The notes beneath the pieces are model-generated. The model saw only the letters and a program-made list of their open reading frames with translations. It did not search any database and was not told where the DNA came from. From CAWJLS01 sp963843755 (lineage in GTDB: Bacteria > Acidobacteriota > Thermoanaerobaculia > Multivoradales > DATKCC01): DNA of 64,000 nucleotides. How positions within the stretch are numbered: position 1 is the first letter of the stretch; every line of letters starts with the position of its first letter. A program made the position numbers and the translations under genes. Positions 1 through 7,834 of the stretch are shown one piece after another. The DNA is taken from NCBI GenBank assembly GCA_963843755.1, contig CAWJLS010000010.1, positions 186,001 to 250,000 on the forward strand, in the 5' to 3' direction.

Positions 1-749
1 TCGCCCTCGAAGAACAGGCTGGTGAGCTCGCCGTTGAGCTCCTCGGAAAACTCGTCCTCTTTGACGCCTGGGAGGTCCGAGGCGAGGACGTAGGAGGTGA
101 AGCGGCCGTCACGGTCCAGGGGCCGGAAGCCGGCGACCACCCGCTCGGTGCCCGAGAGCTGCAGGTTGCCGAACAGGTCGAGCCGGCTGGCCAGCTCGCT
201 GTAGCGGCCCGTGTCGTTGTCGAAGCTCTGGTAGGCGGTGCGCAGGGTGCCGAAGACGACCAGCGACGGCTCCCACACGGCGCCGGTCGGCAGCTTGAAC
301 CCCTTCTCCAGGGTGCCCGAGCCGAGGAACCGGTCGCCGAGCTCGATGAGCGGCCGCGGGCGCTCGGGGACGGCGTCCGGCTCGAGGGGGATGCGCTCGT
401 CGGTCAGGCGGCTGTCGTCCTTGCCCGCCTCACCCTCCCCGGCATCCTTGTCCTCTGGCCGGTCCGCCGCCATCGGCTCCGAGGTTCCCGGTGGCGCCGC
501 GGTCTCCGGTTGTGCTGCGGTCTCCGGTGGCTCTGCTGCCTCTGGTGGCTCCGCGGCCTCCGGGGACGCCTGGGCATCCGGCGACGCCGCGGTGTCCGGA
601 GAGCTCGGCAGCGCCGCGGCGACGGGTGAAAGCGCGCCGACCGGTGAAAGCGCGGCGACCGGTAGAAGCGCGCCGGCCGGTTGAAGCGCCGCGGCCGGTG
701 GTGCCGCGGCCAGCGCGACGAGGAGCAGGAGCGTCGCCGGATGCCTCAC
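1..749 (-). CDS. Exported envelope protein, probably outer-membrane, partial (runs off left edge)
   Basis: A GTG at 749-747 opens a frame that continues past the left edge (about 249 residues visible). The start overlaps a TGA of another frame as GTGA, the usual signature of coupling to the upstream cytochrome gene. Residues 1-22 form a signal peptide (RHPATLLLLVALAAAPPAAA). About 70 residues of Pro/Ala/Glu-rich linker follow, built from hexapeptide-like repeats, then a folded part with LIELGDRFLGSGTLEKGFKL and LFGNLQLSGTERVVAGFRPL. The alternating polar/hydrophobic aromatic-rich strands look like the start of an outer-membrane beta barrel. I do not recognise a named family. Pairing with a multiheme cytochrome suggests an electron-transfer partner or porin, which is inference. 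Position-specific coding character favours this frame over the low-complexity frame of the cytochrome ORF. Confidence 0.6.
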   Translation of the reverse strand, partial: MRHPATLLLLVALAAAPPAAALQPAGALLPVAALSPVGALSPVAAALPSSPDTAASPDAQASPEAAEPPEAAEPPETAAQPETAAPPGTSEPMAADRPEDKDAGEGEAGKDDSRLTDERIPLEPDAVPERPRPLIELGDRFLGSGTLEKGFKLPTGAVWEPSLVVFGTLRTAYQSFDNDTGRYSELASRLDLFGNLQLSGTERVVAGFRPLDRDGRFTSYVLASDLPGVKEDEFSEELNGELTSLFFEG

Positions 750-2685
750 CGCGCGCCCCCGTCGCCTCCGTCCCCCCCTTCGCCCCGTCGCCTCCGTCCT
801 CGGCGGCGGGCCGGTCGACGACCCCCTGCCGCAGAGCCACCTCGCGCCGCCACAGGACCAGATGCCCTTCGACCACCCGCGCGGCCACGTCCCGTACGCT
901 CATCCCGTAGTCGAAACCGACGCCCTTGATGGCGTCGACCAGGTTGATGGGCACCATCGCCGCCTTGAGCTCGACGGTCGCCGTGTACGGGCCCGCGTCG
1001 CCGTCGAGCGCCGACGCCGGCACCTCGTAGCGGGCCCACCGGTGGCCGAGCGGCTCGATCCCCTCCTTGTGCTTGCGGGCGCTGAGCGGCCGGCCGGTGA
1101 GGACGGTCGACGAGGTCGACGGGCGCAGGAACGGCAGCGGGTCGGGCGAGTAGTTGATCGCCAGCACCTGCTCCCGCTCGCCGCCGCGCACCATGCGGGT
1201 GACGAACTTCGATTGCAGGCTGAAGAGCTGCTTGTCGAGCGGCAGGTCGCCGTTGTGGACGTAGAGCGAGTGGATGTCGCGGACGTCGCCGTTGGGGTCG
1301 AGATCGCCCGACTCGAAGACCGTGTGGCCGGCGGCGTCGGTGACCGTGACGTGGAGCCAGACCAGGCGCTCGGCGTCGAACCCGGTCGGCACGCCGTGCC
1401 CTTCGGTGGCGTTCTCGACCGCCACCCGGAACGCGATGCCGCCCTTCCGGCCCTTGCCCGATCCGTCGCGCTCCACCTCCAGGTCCCCGAGCCGGTAGCC
1501 GTTGCGCAGCAGCTCCTTGCGCTTCCGCTGCGCCTCGGCCAGGAGCTCCTTGTTCGCCTCGATGGCGTCCCGCCCGTCGTAGCGGTCGTCGGCGGTGCGC
1601 CAGCGGTCGGGGAACGTGGCGCCCGCCGGCACCGCGGTCTCGAACGCGTCGGTACCCCAGCCGGCCCGGTCGTCGAAGGCCAACCACTGGCGGATCGTCG
1701 CCAGCTCGGAGGCCCCGGTGTTGTGGGGGAAGATCCCCGGGTGGACCAGCGAGTAGTCGGGGCCGATGAACATGTGATCGGTGCGCTTGCGCGGGCGGGT
1801 CGGCACGCCGCCGACGATCGCCGCCGGCCCCTCGGCGTAGCCGGACGGCTTGCCCGGCTCCTTGCCCATGTGGCAGTCCTGGCAGGAGATCTTGTCCGCC
1901 GCCGCGGGCGAGGTCTTGAACTCGCTGAACGCCTCCTCGAGCCGGAAGCCGTTGACCAGGTTGACGTCGTGGCAGGCGGCGCACAGGGCCGAGGTGGTGA
2001 GCTGGAACGAGCGCTCGACGTCGGAGTGGATGGCGCGGCCGGCGCGCCCTCGCTCGGCCACCACGCGGTAGTCGTCGCTCGCGATCACCCGCTTGAGCTC
2101 CGCGTCGCCGGTCGGCCCGTAGACCGGGTCGAAGAGGTCGCCCTCGACGATCGGCAGCCGCCCCGAGATCTTGCCGTAGGACCGGTCGAGCCGGTGGCAG
2201 ACGACGCAGGTCACCCCCTCGCGCGAGGTCGGATGGCGGTCGATGTTCGACATGAACTCCGGCTCGCCGAGGTTCATCCCCACCGGCGTGTGGCAGCGAA
2301 TGCAGAAGTCGCCGTTGGTGCCGTTGGTGAGCTCGAGGATGGTGCCGTGCATGGCGTTGAACACCGGGCTCATCTGGGCGTAGGCGTGCGGCGAGACCGA
2401 CCACTGGCGGTACTGCTCGGGATGGCACGTTGCGCAGGTGGTGGCCGCGGGGAAGCGGTTTTCGAGGAACAGCGCCGCGTGGGCGTCGGCGGCGCTCTTC
2501 TGGGATGTGTCGGGGGCGGCGGCGCCATCGTTGGTGCCGGCGCCGTTGCCGGTTCCGGGATCGTTCGCCGGCGGCGCCTCCTGGGCCCGCGCCCTCAGCC
2601 CCGGCAGACCGGCGGCCGCGGCGCATAGTCCGAGGGCGAGGGCGGCCGCCAGAACCCGGCCACGAGGGGAGATGGGAGCCTTCAT
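430..2685 (-). CDS. Exported five-heme c-type cytochrome (C-terminus probably frameshifted)
   Basis: The start is taken as the ATG at 2685; a GTG nine bases upstream at 2694 is an alternative. A signal peptide (about residues 1-36, ending near ARA-Q) is followed by five CxxCH heme sites: CATCH 84-88, CIRCH 128-132, CVVCH 160-164, CAACH 235-239 and CQDCH 268-272. The layout resembles the cytochrome c552/c554-type multiheme proteins. A beta-rich C-terminal domain of about 330 residues has GVPTGFDAERLVWLHV and similar strands. It should act in the periplasm or at the outer membrane in electron transfer. As written the frame runs to 430 through a Gly/Arg/Thr-rich tail of about 110 residues. One extra G in the seven-base run at 772-778 would instead give ...KGGDGGDGGAR and stop at 746, overlapping the next start as GTGA. 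I think 746 is the real end. Confidence 0.85.
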   Translation of the reverse strand: MKAPISPRGRVLAAALALGLCAAAAGLPGLRARAQEAPPANDPGTGNGAGTNDGAAAPDTSQKSAADAHAALFLENRFPAATTCATCHPEQYRQWSVSPHAYAQMSPVFNAMHGTILELTNGTNGDFCIRCHTPVGMNLGEPEFMSNIDRHPTSREGVTCVVCHRLDRSYGKISGRLPIVEGDLFDPVYGPTGDAELKRVIASDDYRVVAERGRAGRAIHSDVERSFQLTTSALCAACHDVNLVNGFRLEEAFSEFKTSPAAADKISCQDCHMGKEPGKPSGYAEGPAAIVGGVPTRPRKRTDHMFIGPDYSLVHPGIFPHNTGASELATIRQWLAFDDRAGWGTDAFETAVPAGATFPDRWRTADDRYDGRDAIEANKELLAEAQRKRKELLRNGYRLGDLEVERDGSGKGRKGGIAFRVAVENATEGHGVPTGFDAERLVWLHVTVTDAAGHTVFESGDLDPNGDVRDIHSLYVHNGDLPLDKQLFSLQSKFVTRMVRGGEREQVLAINYSPDPLPFLRPSTSSTVLTGRPLSARKHKEGIEPLGHRWARYEVPASALDGDAGPYTATVELKAAMVPINLVDAIKGVGFDYGMSVRDVAARVVEGHLVLWRREVALRQGVVDRPAAEDGGDGAKGGTEATGARGEASGDAPAPRRAGRGTTGRGASTGRRASTGRRAFTGRRAFTRRRGAAELSGHRGVAGCPGVPGGRGATRGSRATGDRSTTGDRGATGNLGADGGGPARGQGCRGG
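484..692. repeat. Degenerate 18-bp tandem repeats encoding a hexapeptide linker
   Basis: Successive 18-base units can be laid end to end: about seven diverged units from 484 to 609 (pattern GYCTCCGGTGGCKCYGCG) and four closer units from 621 to 692 (pattern GACCGGTGAAAGCGCGSC). In the minus-strand envelope gene they encode a Pro-bearing six-residue repeat, A-L-x-P-V-A/G near the signal peptide and then x-P-E-x-A-A. Indel-prone repeats of this kind usually make variable-length periplasmic spacers. Confidence 0.6.
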
Positions 2686-2842
2686 GGGTCGCACGAACTT
2701 ACCATCTCGCGGGCCGCCGAGTCACCGCCGCGGAGGAGCCGGCTCGGCGGCGGCGGCGAGGAAGTGGGAGGGTGCGCGGCTCACCCGGTGCGAGCTTCTC
2801 CCGGAGGCCCGTCCGAGTGCCGCCAGGCTCCCGAGGAGCCGC

Positions 2843-3430
2843 CTACGCCGGCTCGGCCCCTCCGGCCGGTGCCCGGTCGTCGAAGGTCACCTCGGCGGCG
2901 GAGACGACCCGGACGCGCCCCTGATCGGCGGGGAAGCTGCGCAGGATCCGGTTGTGGTGGGCGACGATCGACGCCGCGTCGAGGTGCTCGTGGTCGAAGG
3001 TCGTGTGGGCGTCGCCCACCAGGACGACGTCGTAGCCCAGGGAGGCGGCGCGGCGGCAGGTCGTGTCGATGCAGTAGTCGGTCTGGAGGCCCGCGACGAC
3101 CAGCCGCCCGACCCCGCCTTCGTCCAGCACGTCCGCCAACCGGGTGCTCAGGAACGAATCGCAGAAGCCCTTCTCGACCACCGGATCGTTGCGGTCGACC
3201 GACAGCGCGGGATGGATGCCGCCGTCGGGCTCGATCCGCCGGTCGACGACGAAGATCACCGGCGCGCCCTGCCGCCGTGCGTCCTCGATGAGCCCCTCGA
3301 TCCGGGAGAGGATCGCGTCCGCGTTCCAGGCGCCCTCGGCGATGAGGCTGACCTGTGCGTCGATGATCAGGAGGGCGGTCCGTGAACCCGGCAGGCCGCT
3401 CCGGTGAGTGCGTGTCGTGCTGTCCGGCAT
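2843..3430 (-). CDS. Isochorismatase-like cysteine hydrolase
   Basis: The 195-residue protein has the isochorismatase/nicotinamidase fold signature. A beta strand ends in the catalytic Asp (LLIIDAQ, D24), Lys lies in VEKGFCDSF (K87), and the nucleophile Cys lies in GLQTDYCIDTT (C120) with its usual T-D-Y-C context. The length is normal for the family. Members hydrolyse small amides or enol ethers in the cytoplasm; substrates include nicotinamide, isochorismate and N-carbamoyl amides. Nothing in the active-site residues or neighbours fixes the substrate here. It is a single gene, 157 bases upstream of the cytochrome start on the same strand, and is transcribed divergently from the GntR operon. 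Confidence 0.88.
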   Translation of the reverse strand: MPDSTTRTHRSGLPGSRTALLIIDAQVSLIAEGAWNADAILSRIEGLIEDARRQGAPVIFVVDRRIEPDGGIHPALSVDRNDPVVEKGFCDSFLSTRLADVLDEGGVGRLVVAGLQTDYCIDTTCRRAASLGYDVVLVGDAHTTFDHEHLDAASIVAHHNRILRSFPADQGRVRVVSAAEVTFDDRAPAGGAEPA

Positions 3431-3639
3431 GGCGGGTATTCTTGCAGACGCGGAGGCCCGGATCGGGCCCCGATCCGGCCCGGATCCGGCCCAGTGGGCG
3501 TTCGCGAGGCAGGACCGCGTGACCCCGTGGCGAGAGCCGCGGGCCCGGATGCAAGGCGTCCGCGCCGCCGTTCCGGGCGTCTCCGCTCACCCAGCCCGGA
3601 GTGGACCGGCTCCCCGTGCGGCCCTGTTCCCTTCCCCTC

Positions 3640-3667
3640 TTGCCTTCGTCCTCGGTCCGTGTATACT
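3640..3667 (+). promoter_or_regulatory. Sigma-70-like promoter of the gntR-ABC operon
   Basis: A -35 hexamer TTGCCT (3640-3645) is followed after 16 bases by a -10 hexamer TATACT (3662-3667). Transcription would begin around 3674, inside the operator and only about six bases before the ATG at 3680. There is no Shine-Dalgarno sequence, so the message would be nearly leaderless. Confidence 0.6.
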
Positions 3668-3688
3668 GTGCATGTTGATATGCACAGT
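3665..3688. promoter_or_regulatory. Perfect inverted-repeat operator over the gntR start codon
   Basis: ACTGTGCAT (3665-3673) and ATGCACAGT (3680-3688) are exact reverse complements of nine bases separated by GTTGAT. The site overlaps the end of the -10 box, the predicted start of transcription and the ATG itself. This is where a GntR-type autorepressor would be expected to bind. Regulation by the adjacent gene is inferred; the palindrome is seen directly. Confidence 0.75.
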
Positions 3689-4084
3689 GAGATCACCATA
3701 TCGCAGTCCGACCCGCGGCCGATGTACCTGCAGATCATGGAGCAGGTGCGGCGCCGCGTCGCCCTCGGCGATTGGCAGCCGGGGGCGGAGATCCCGTCGA
3801 TCCGGGCCCTCGCCGCGGAGGCGCGGGTGAGCGTCATCACCGTCAAGCGGGCCTATCTCGAGCTCGAGCACGAGGGGGTCCTCGCCACGCGCCAGGGCAA
3901 GGGGACCTTCGTGGCGGACGACGTGGAGATCAGCACGAACCTGCGGGAGCGCGAGCTCGCGGATCTCCTGGCGAGGACGGCCGATGCCGGGCGGGAGCTC
4001 GGGCTGACGGCGGGGATGCTGGCGGCACGGCTGCGCGCGGTGGCCGTGGAGCGTGGACTCGAGGACACGGAGGAGAAGGTATGA
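3680..4084 (+). CDS. GntR-family (YtrA-type) transcriptional regulator
   Basis: The 134-residue protein begins with a GntR winged helix-turn-helix, about residues 13-78: PMYLQIMEQVRRRVALGDW, then IPSIRALAAEARVS, then VKRAYLELEHEGVLATRQGKGTFV. The effector region is only about 55 residues of helices, typical of the YtrA subfamily, which usually represses adjacent ABC transporter genes and in Bacillus responds to cell-wall antibiotics. The ATG at 3680 was chosen because it lies just after a -10 box and begins the conserved domain; the frame is open further upstream but without homology. The stop overlaps the next ATG as ATGA. It is likely autoregulated through the palindrome on its own start. 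Confidence 0.9.
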   Translation: MHSEITISQSDPRPMYLQIMEQVRRRVALGDWQPGAEIPSIRALAAEARVSVITVKRAYLELEHEGVLATRQGKGTFVADDVEISTNLRERELADLLARTADAGRELGLTAGMLAARLRAVAVERGLEDTEEKV

Positions 4085-4977
4085 GCACCGCGGCGATCGA
4101 GCTGCGCGGCATCTCCAAGCGCTACCCGTTTTTCGCGCTCGACGACGTCTCGTTTCGTCTCGAGCAGGGGCAGATCATGGGGCTCGTCGGTCCCAACGGC
4201 GCCGGCAAGACGACCACCATTCGCATCCTGATGGCGCTGGTGCGCCAGGACGAGGGAGAGGTCGAGGTGCTCGGCTGCCGGATGCCGGCGGAGCAGGTGC
4301 GGGCCAAGTGGGACGTCGGCTTCGTCTCCGAGGAGATGCGCCTGTTCGGCGGCGCGACGCTCGCCTGGCACCTCGCCCTCGTGAGGTCGATCTACCCGAG
4401 CTGGGACGAGGGCTACGCCGAGCGTCTCCTCGGGCGTTTCCATCTCCACCCCGAGCAGCGCATCAAGGGGCTGTCGCACGGTGAGCACGTCAAGGCCCTC
4501 CTGCTGCTCGTCCTGGCCCGGCGGCCGCGGCTGCTGGTCCTCGACGAGCCGACGGCGGGTCTCGACCCGGTCGCCCGGCACGAGGTGATCTCCGAGCTCA
4601 TGGAGGTGATCCGGGACGAGGACCGCTCGATCCTGTTCTCGTCTCACAACACCCTCGACGTCGAGCAGATCTCCGACCGCATCACGTTCGTCGATCGTGG
4701 GCGCATCGTCGACGCGGACGACAAGGAGGCCTTCCTCGACCGCTGGCGGCGGCTGGTGCTCGAAGTGCCCCAGGGGTTCGCGCTTCCCGACCTGCCCGGC
4801 GTCGCCGGGGTCGCCCACAGCGGGCGCGTCGCCGTGGTCACGGTCGACGCCTTCCGTCCGGAGATGACGGCGGCCTACACCGAGGCCGGCGCCACGCTCC
4901 GGGAGGTGCAGCGGATGACCCTGGAGGAGATCTTCGTCGCCGAGGTCATGAAGAAGCGAGAGGAGCGCGGCGTATGA
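4081..4977 (+). CDS. ABC transporter ATP-binding protein
   Basis: The 298-residue single ATPase domain has Walker A GPNGAGKTT (37-45), a signature LSHGE in place of the usual LSGGQ, Walker B LLVLDEPTAGLD and an SSHN switch histidine. The C-terminal 80 residues form the small extra domain common in exporters of the YtrB/BcrA type. It acts at the inner membrane, powering the permease encoded immediately downstream. Four-base ATGA overlaps join it to gntR before it and to the permease after it, so all three are probably cotranslated. The replacement of the second signature Gly by His is seen in some YtrB-like ATPases and need not abolish activity. The exported substrate is unknown. Confidence 0.93.
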   Translation: MSTAAIELRGISKRYPFFALDDVSFRLEQGQIMGLVGPNGAGKTTTIRILMALVRQDEGEVEVLGCRMPAEQVRAKWDVGFVSEEMRLFGGATLAWHLALVRSIYPSWDEGYAERLLGRFHLHPEQRIKGLSHGEHVKALLLLVLARRPRLLVLDEPTAGLDPVARHEVISELMEVIRDEDRSILFSSHNTLDVEQISDRITFVDRGRIVDADDKEAFLDRWRRLVLEVPQGFALPDLPGVAGVAHSGRVAVVTVDAFRPEMTAAYTEAGATLREVQRMTLEEIFVAEVMKKREERGV

Positions 4978-5657
4978 ACCGCTCGATCGTCGGCCGCCTG
5001 GTCGCCAAGGATCTCCACCTCTACCGCTGGCTCATCGCCGCCGCGCTGATCGCGGGGATCGGCTCGCTCGCCCTGTCACGAATCGTGCCGGGGGACGACG
5101 CCGCGACCGGCCTCAACGTCGGCTTCCTGCTGTTCGTCACGACGATCATCGCCTTCGGGGTGTTCGTCGCCATGGCCGGCATCCTCAAGGAGCGCCAGGA
5201 CCGGTCGCAGCTCTTCGTCCTCAGCCTTCCGGTGTCGCCGGCCCAGTACTCGATCGCCAAGGTCACGGCGGCATTCGCCGCCTTTCTGGGGCCGTGGCTC
5301 GTGCTGACCGGCGGTGTGGTCCTCCTGACCGCAATCTCGGCAGACGCCCGGGGCTACCTCCCGTTCTTCGTCGCCATGATGACGTTCTTCCTCGCCAACT
5401 TCTGCGTCCTCATGGCCGTGGTGGTCATCACCCTGTCCGAGCGGTGGTCGATCGCCGGCATCCTGGTCACGAACACGGTCGTGCCGGTGTTCCTCGCCTG
5501 GCTGAGCCACCTGCCCGGCGTGGCCGGGCACCGCGCGGACGCCGCGGCGACCTGGAGCCCCGCGATCCTCGCCGTCCTCGCCGGCGAGTGCGCGGTGATC
5601 GCGCTGTCGCTCGGCCTGGCCCTCGTCATCCCCTCACGCAAGAAGGACGTCGTCTGA
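4974..5657 (+). CDS. ABC-2 type transporter permease
   Basis: The 227-residue integral membrane protein has six predicted hydrophobic segments: near residues 18-36, 47-69, 98-118, 126-150, 158-178 and 195-217. A cytoplasmic loop ILKERQDRSQLFVLSLPVS precedes the third, as in ABC-2 permeases. The start overlaps the ATPase stop as ATGA. It is the membrane half of the first exporter in this operon. No domain reveals the substrate. The 26-base gap to the next gene holds its ribosome-binding site, so the operon probably continues. Confidence 0.85.
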   Translation: MNRSIVGRLVAKDLHLYRWLIAAALIAGIGSLALSRIVPGDDAATGLNVGFLLFVTTIIAFGVFVAMAGILKERQDRSQLFVLSLPVSPAQYSIAKVTAAFAAFLGPWLVLTGGVVLLTAISADARGYLPFFVAMMTFFLANFCVLMAVVVITLSERWSIAGILVTNTVVPVFLAWLSHLPGVAGHRADAAATWSPAILAVLAGECAVIALSLGLALVIPSRKKDVV

Positions 5658-5683
5658 CGTCCCCGGAGCAGGAGATCTTCCCG

Positions 5684-7834
5684 ATGAGCGTTCCCCGACG
5701 TCTCCACGCCCTCGACGCGGCGCGTGGTGGTGCGCTGCTGCTCGGCATCGTGCTGCACGCGACCATGTCGTTCTTCCTCCCTATCCCGGCCACCGACAGC
5801 TCCCACAGCACGGCGCTCGCGGCGGTCTTCTTCGGCACCCACACCTTCCGGATGAGCGTCTTCTATCTCATCGCAGGGTTCTTCGGGCACCTGGCCTTCC
5901 ACCGCCGCGGCGGGCGCGGGTTCGTCAAGGACCGCGCCAAGCGCATCCTGCTGCCGTTGGTCGCCGGCTGGCCGATCCTGGCGCCGGCGACGATCGCGGC
6001 GGTCGCCTGGGGCGTATCGCGGACGGCGTCGGCGGGCGTGCCGCAGGGCCCCGGGGCCGCCCCGGTGCCCCAGGGGTTGCCGCTGGTCCACCTGTGGTTC
6101 CTCTACTACCTCTGCATCCTCTACCTGCTCACCCTGGTACTGCGCGCCGGGCTGGTCCGCTCCGTCGACCGCGGCGGCGCGCTGCGCAACCGCCTCGACG
6201 GCGTGATCCGGTTTGGCTTGGCCAGCCGCCTGGCGCCGATCGTGCTCGCTGTACCGACCCTCGCCGTGCTCTGGTTCGACGCGGGGTGGCCGCTCTGGTT
6301 CGGCATCCCCACGCCCGACACCGGCCTCGTCCCGAAGGTGCCGGCGCTCGTCGCGTACGGCACGGCGTTCGCCTTCGGCTGGGTCCTGCACCGGCAGGTC
6401 GACCTCCTCGGCGTCCTGGCACGGCAGTGGCGCGGCTACCTGGTGGTGGCCGTCGGCCTGACGGCGGCCTGCCTCGTCCTCGTCGGACCGACGCCCGACC
6501 TGGCCGATGCGACAGTGATCGCGGGCGGGCCACCGGTGCGTCTCGCCTACGCCACCTGCTACTCCCTGTCGATCTGGTGTTGGACGTTCGGGCTCCTCGG
6601 GGCGGCGATGCGCTTCTTCGCGAACAAGAGCGCCGTGCGCCGCTACCTGGCCGACTCCTCGTACTGGCTCTATCTCGTCCACGTGCCGATCGTCTTCGCC
6701 CTCCAGGCGCTGGTGGCCGACGTTCCGCTGCCCTGGGCGGTCAAGTTCCCGGCGATCCTGGCGGTGACCCTCGCCCTGCTGCTGGCGAGCTACCACCTCC
6801 TGGTGCGGTCGACCTTCGTCGGCGAGATCCTCAACGGCCGCCGCTACCCGCGGCGCTCCGCCCCGGCGACCCCCGCCGTGCGGCCGCCAGCCGTTGCCGC
6901 CCCGTCGCCGGGTGAATCGCCTCTGGCTCCCGGGGCTCCGGCGGCTCCGGAGGTGCCGATCGCCGCGCTCGTGGGGGTGACCAAGCGCTACGGCTCGACC
7001 CTCGCCCTCGACGGCGTCAGCCTCGCGGTGCGGCCGGGCGAGCTGCTGGCCGTCCTCGGCCCGAACGGCGCCGGCAAGTCGACGGCGATCGGCCTCTGGC
7101 TCGGCACCCTGGAGCCCGAGGCGGGCGAGGCGACCGTCATGGGCGGCTCGCCGCTCGACGTGCACAGCCGTCTCGGGGTCGGGGTCATGATGCAGGAGGT
7201 GGCGCTCGGGCCGATGCTGACCGCCCGCGAGCACGTCCTGCTGGCGGCGAGCTACTACCGCGACCCGCTGCCGGTCGCCGAGACCCTGGCGCTCACCGGC
7301 ATCGAGGCGTTCGCCGACCGGCGCTACGGCAAGCTCTCGGCCGGCCAGAAGCGCCGGGTCCAGTTCGCGACGGCGGTCTGTGGCCGGCCGCGGCTCCTGT
7401 TCCTCGACGAGCCGACCGTCGGCCTCGACGTCGAGGCGCGTCACGCGCTGTGGAGAACCATCCGCCGCCTGCTCGGCGAGGGGTGCGCCGTAGTGTTGAC
7501 GACCCACTATCTCGAAGAGGCCGAGGCGCTCGCCGACCGGGTGGCGGTGCTCGCCGGCGGCACGGTGATCGCCGAAGGGAGCATCGACGACGTGCGCGCC
7601 CTGGTCACCCGGCAGCACATCCGCTGTGCCACGACGCTCGCCGTCGAGGAGATCGCGCGCTGGCCCGGGGTGGTGGCGGCCGTGCGCTCGTCGCACCGCG
7701 TGGAGGTCACCGCCTCGGACGCCGAGACCGTCGTCCGCCGGCTCCTGGCGGCGGATCCGGCCCTCAGCCGTCTCGAAGTCCAGCAAGCCACGCTCGCCGA
7801 GGCGTTCACCCAGCTCACCAAGGAGGCCGCATGA
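5684..7834 (+). CDS. Acyltransferase-3 / ABC ATPase fusion protein
   Basis: One uninterrupted frame of 716 residues joins two normally separate proteins. Residues 1 to about 390 are an acyltransferase-3 (OpgC/OafA-type) membrane domain with about ten hydrophobic segments, the family motif LDAARGGALLLGIVLHA with R14 and H25, and a terminal SSYWLYLVHVPIV. Residues 391-425 are a Pro/Ala linker. Residues 426-716 are an ABC ATPase with Walker A GPNGAGKST from 459, signature LSAGQKRRV, Walker B LLFLDEPTVGLD (D575, E576) and a TTHYLEEAE switch. The ATG at 5684 follows GGAGCAGGAG at good spacing. No start with a properly spaced ribosome-binding site exists at the junction (the GGAGG near 6950 abuts a GTG), so separate translation is unlikely. 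The ATPase should power the permease that overlaps its stop; the acyltransferase may modify the cargo or a cell-wall polymer. Confidence 0.88.
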   Translation: MSVPRRLHALDAARGGALLLGIVLHATMSFFLPIPATDSSHSTALAAVFFGTHTFRMSVFYLIAGFFGHLAFHRRGGRGFVKDRAKRILLPLVAGWPILAPATIAAVAWGVSRTASAGVPQGPGAAPVPQGLPLVHLWFLYYLCILYLLTLVLRAGLVRSVDRGGALRNRLDGVIRFGLASRLAPIVLAVPTLAVLWFDAGWPLWFGIPTPDTGLVPKVPALVAYGTAFAFGWVLHRQVDLLGVLARQWRGYLVVAVGLTAACLVLVGPTPDLADATVIAGGPPVRLAYATCYSLSIWCWTFGLLGAAMRFFANKSAVRRYLADSSYWLYLVHVPIVFALQALVADVPLPWAVKFPAILAVTLALLLASYHLLVRSTFVGEILNGRRYPRRSAPATPAVRPPAVAAPSPGESPLAPGAPAAPEVPIAALVGVTKRYGSTLALDGVSLAVRPGELLAVLGPNGAGKSTAIGLWLGTLEPEAGEATVMGGSPLDVHSRLGVGVMMQEVALGPMLTAREHVLLAASYYRDPLPVAETLALTGIEAFADRRYGKLSAGQKRRVQFATAVCGRPRLLFLDEPTVGLDVEARHALWRTIRRLLGEGCAVVLTTHYLEEAEALADRVAVLAGGTVIAEGSIDDVRALVTRQHIRCATTLAVEEIARWPGVVAAVRSSHRVEVTASDAETVVRRLLAADPALSRLEVQQATLAEAFTQLTKEAA

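Noticed and set aside
862..2628. A 588-codon plus-strand frame opposite the cytochrome
   Set aside because: The heme motifs are on the minus strand; the plus frame has no ribosome-binding site or domain.
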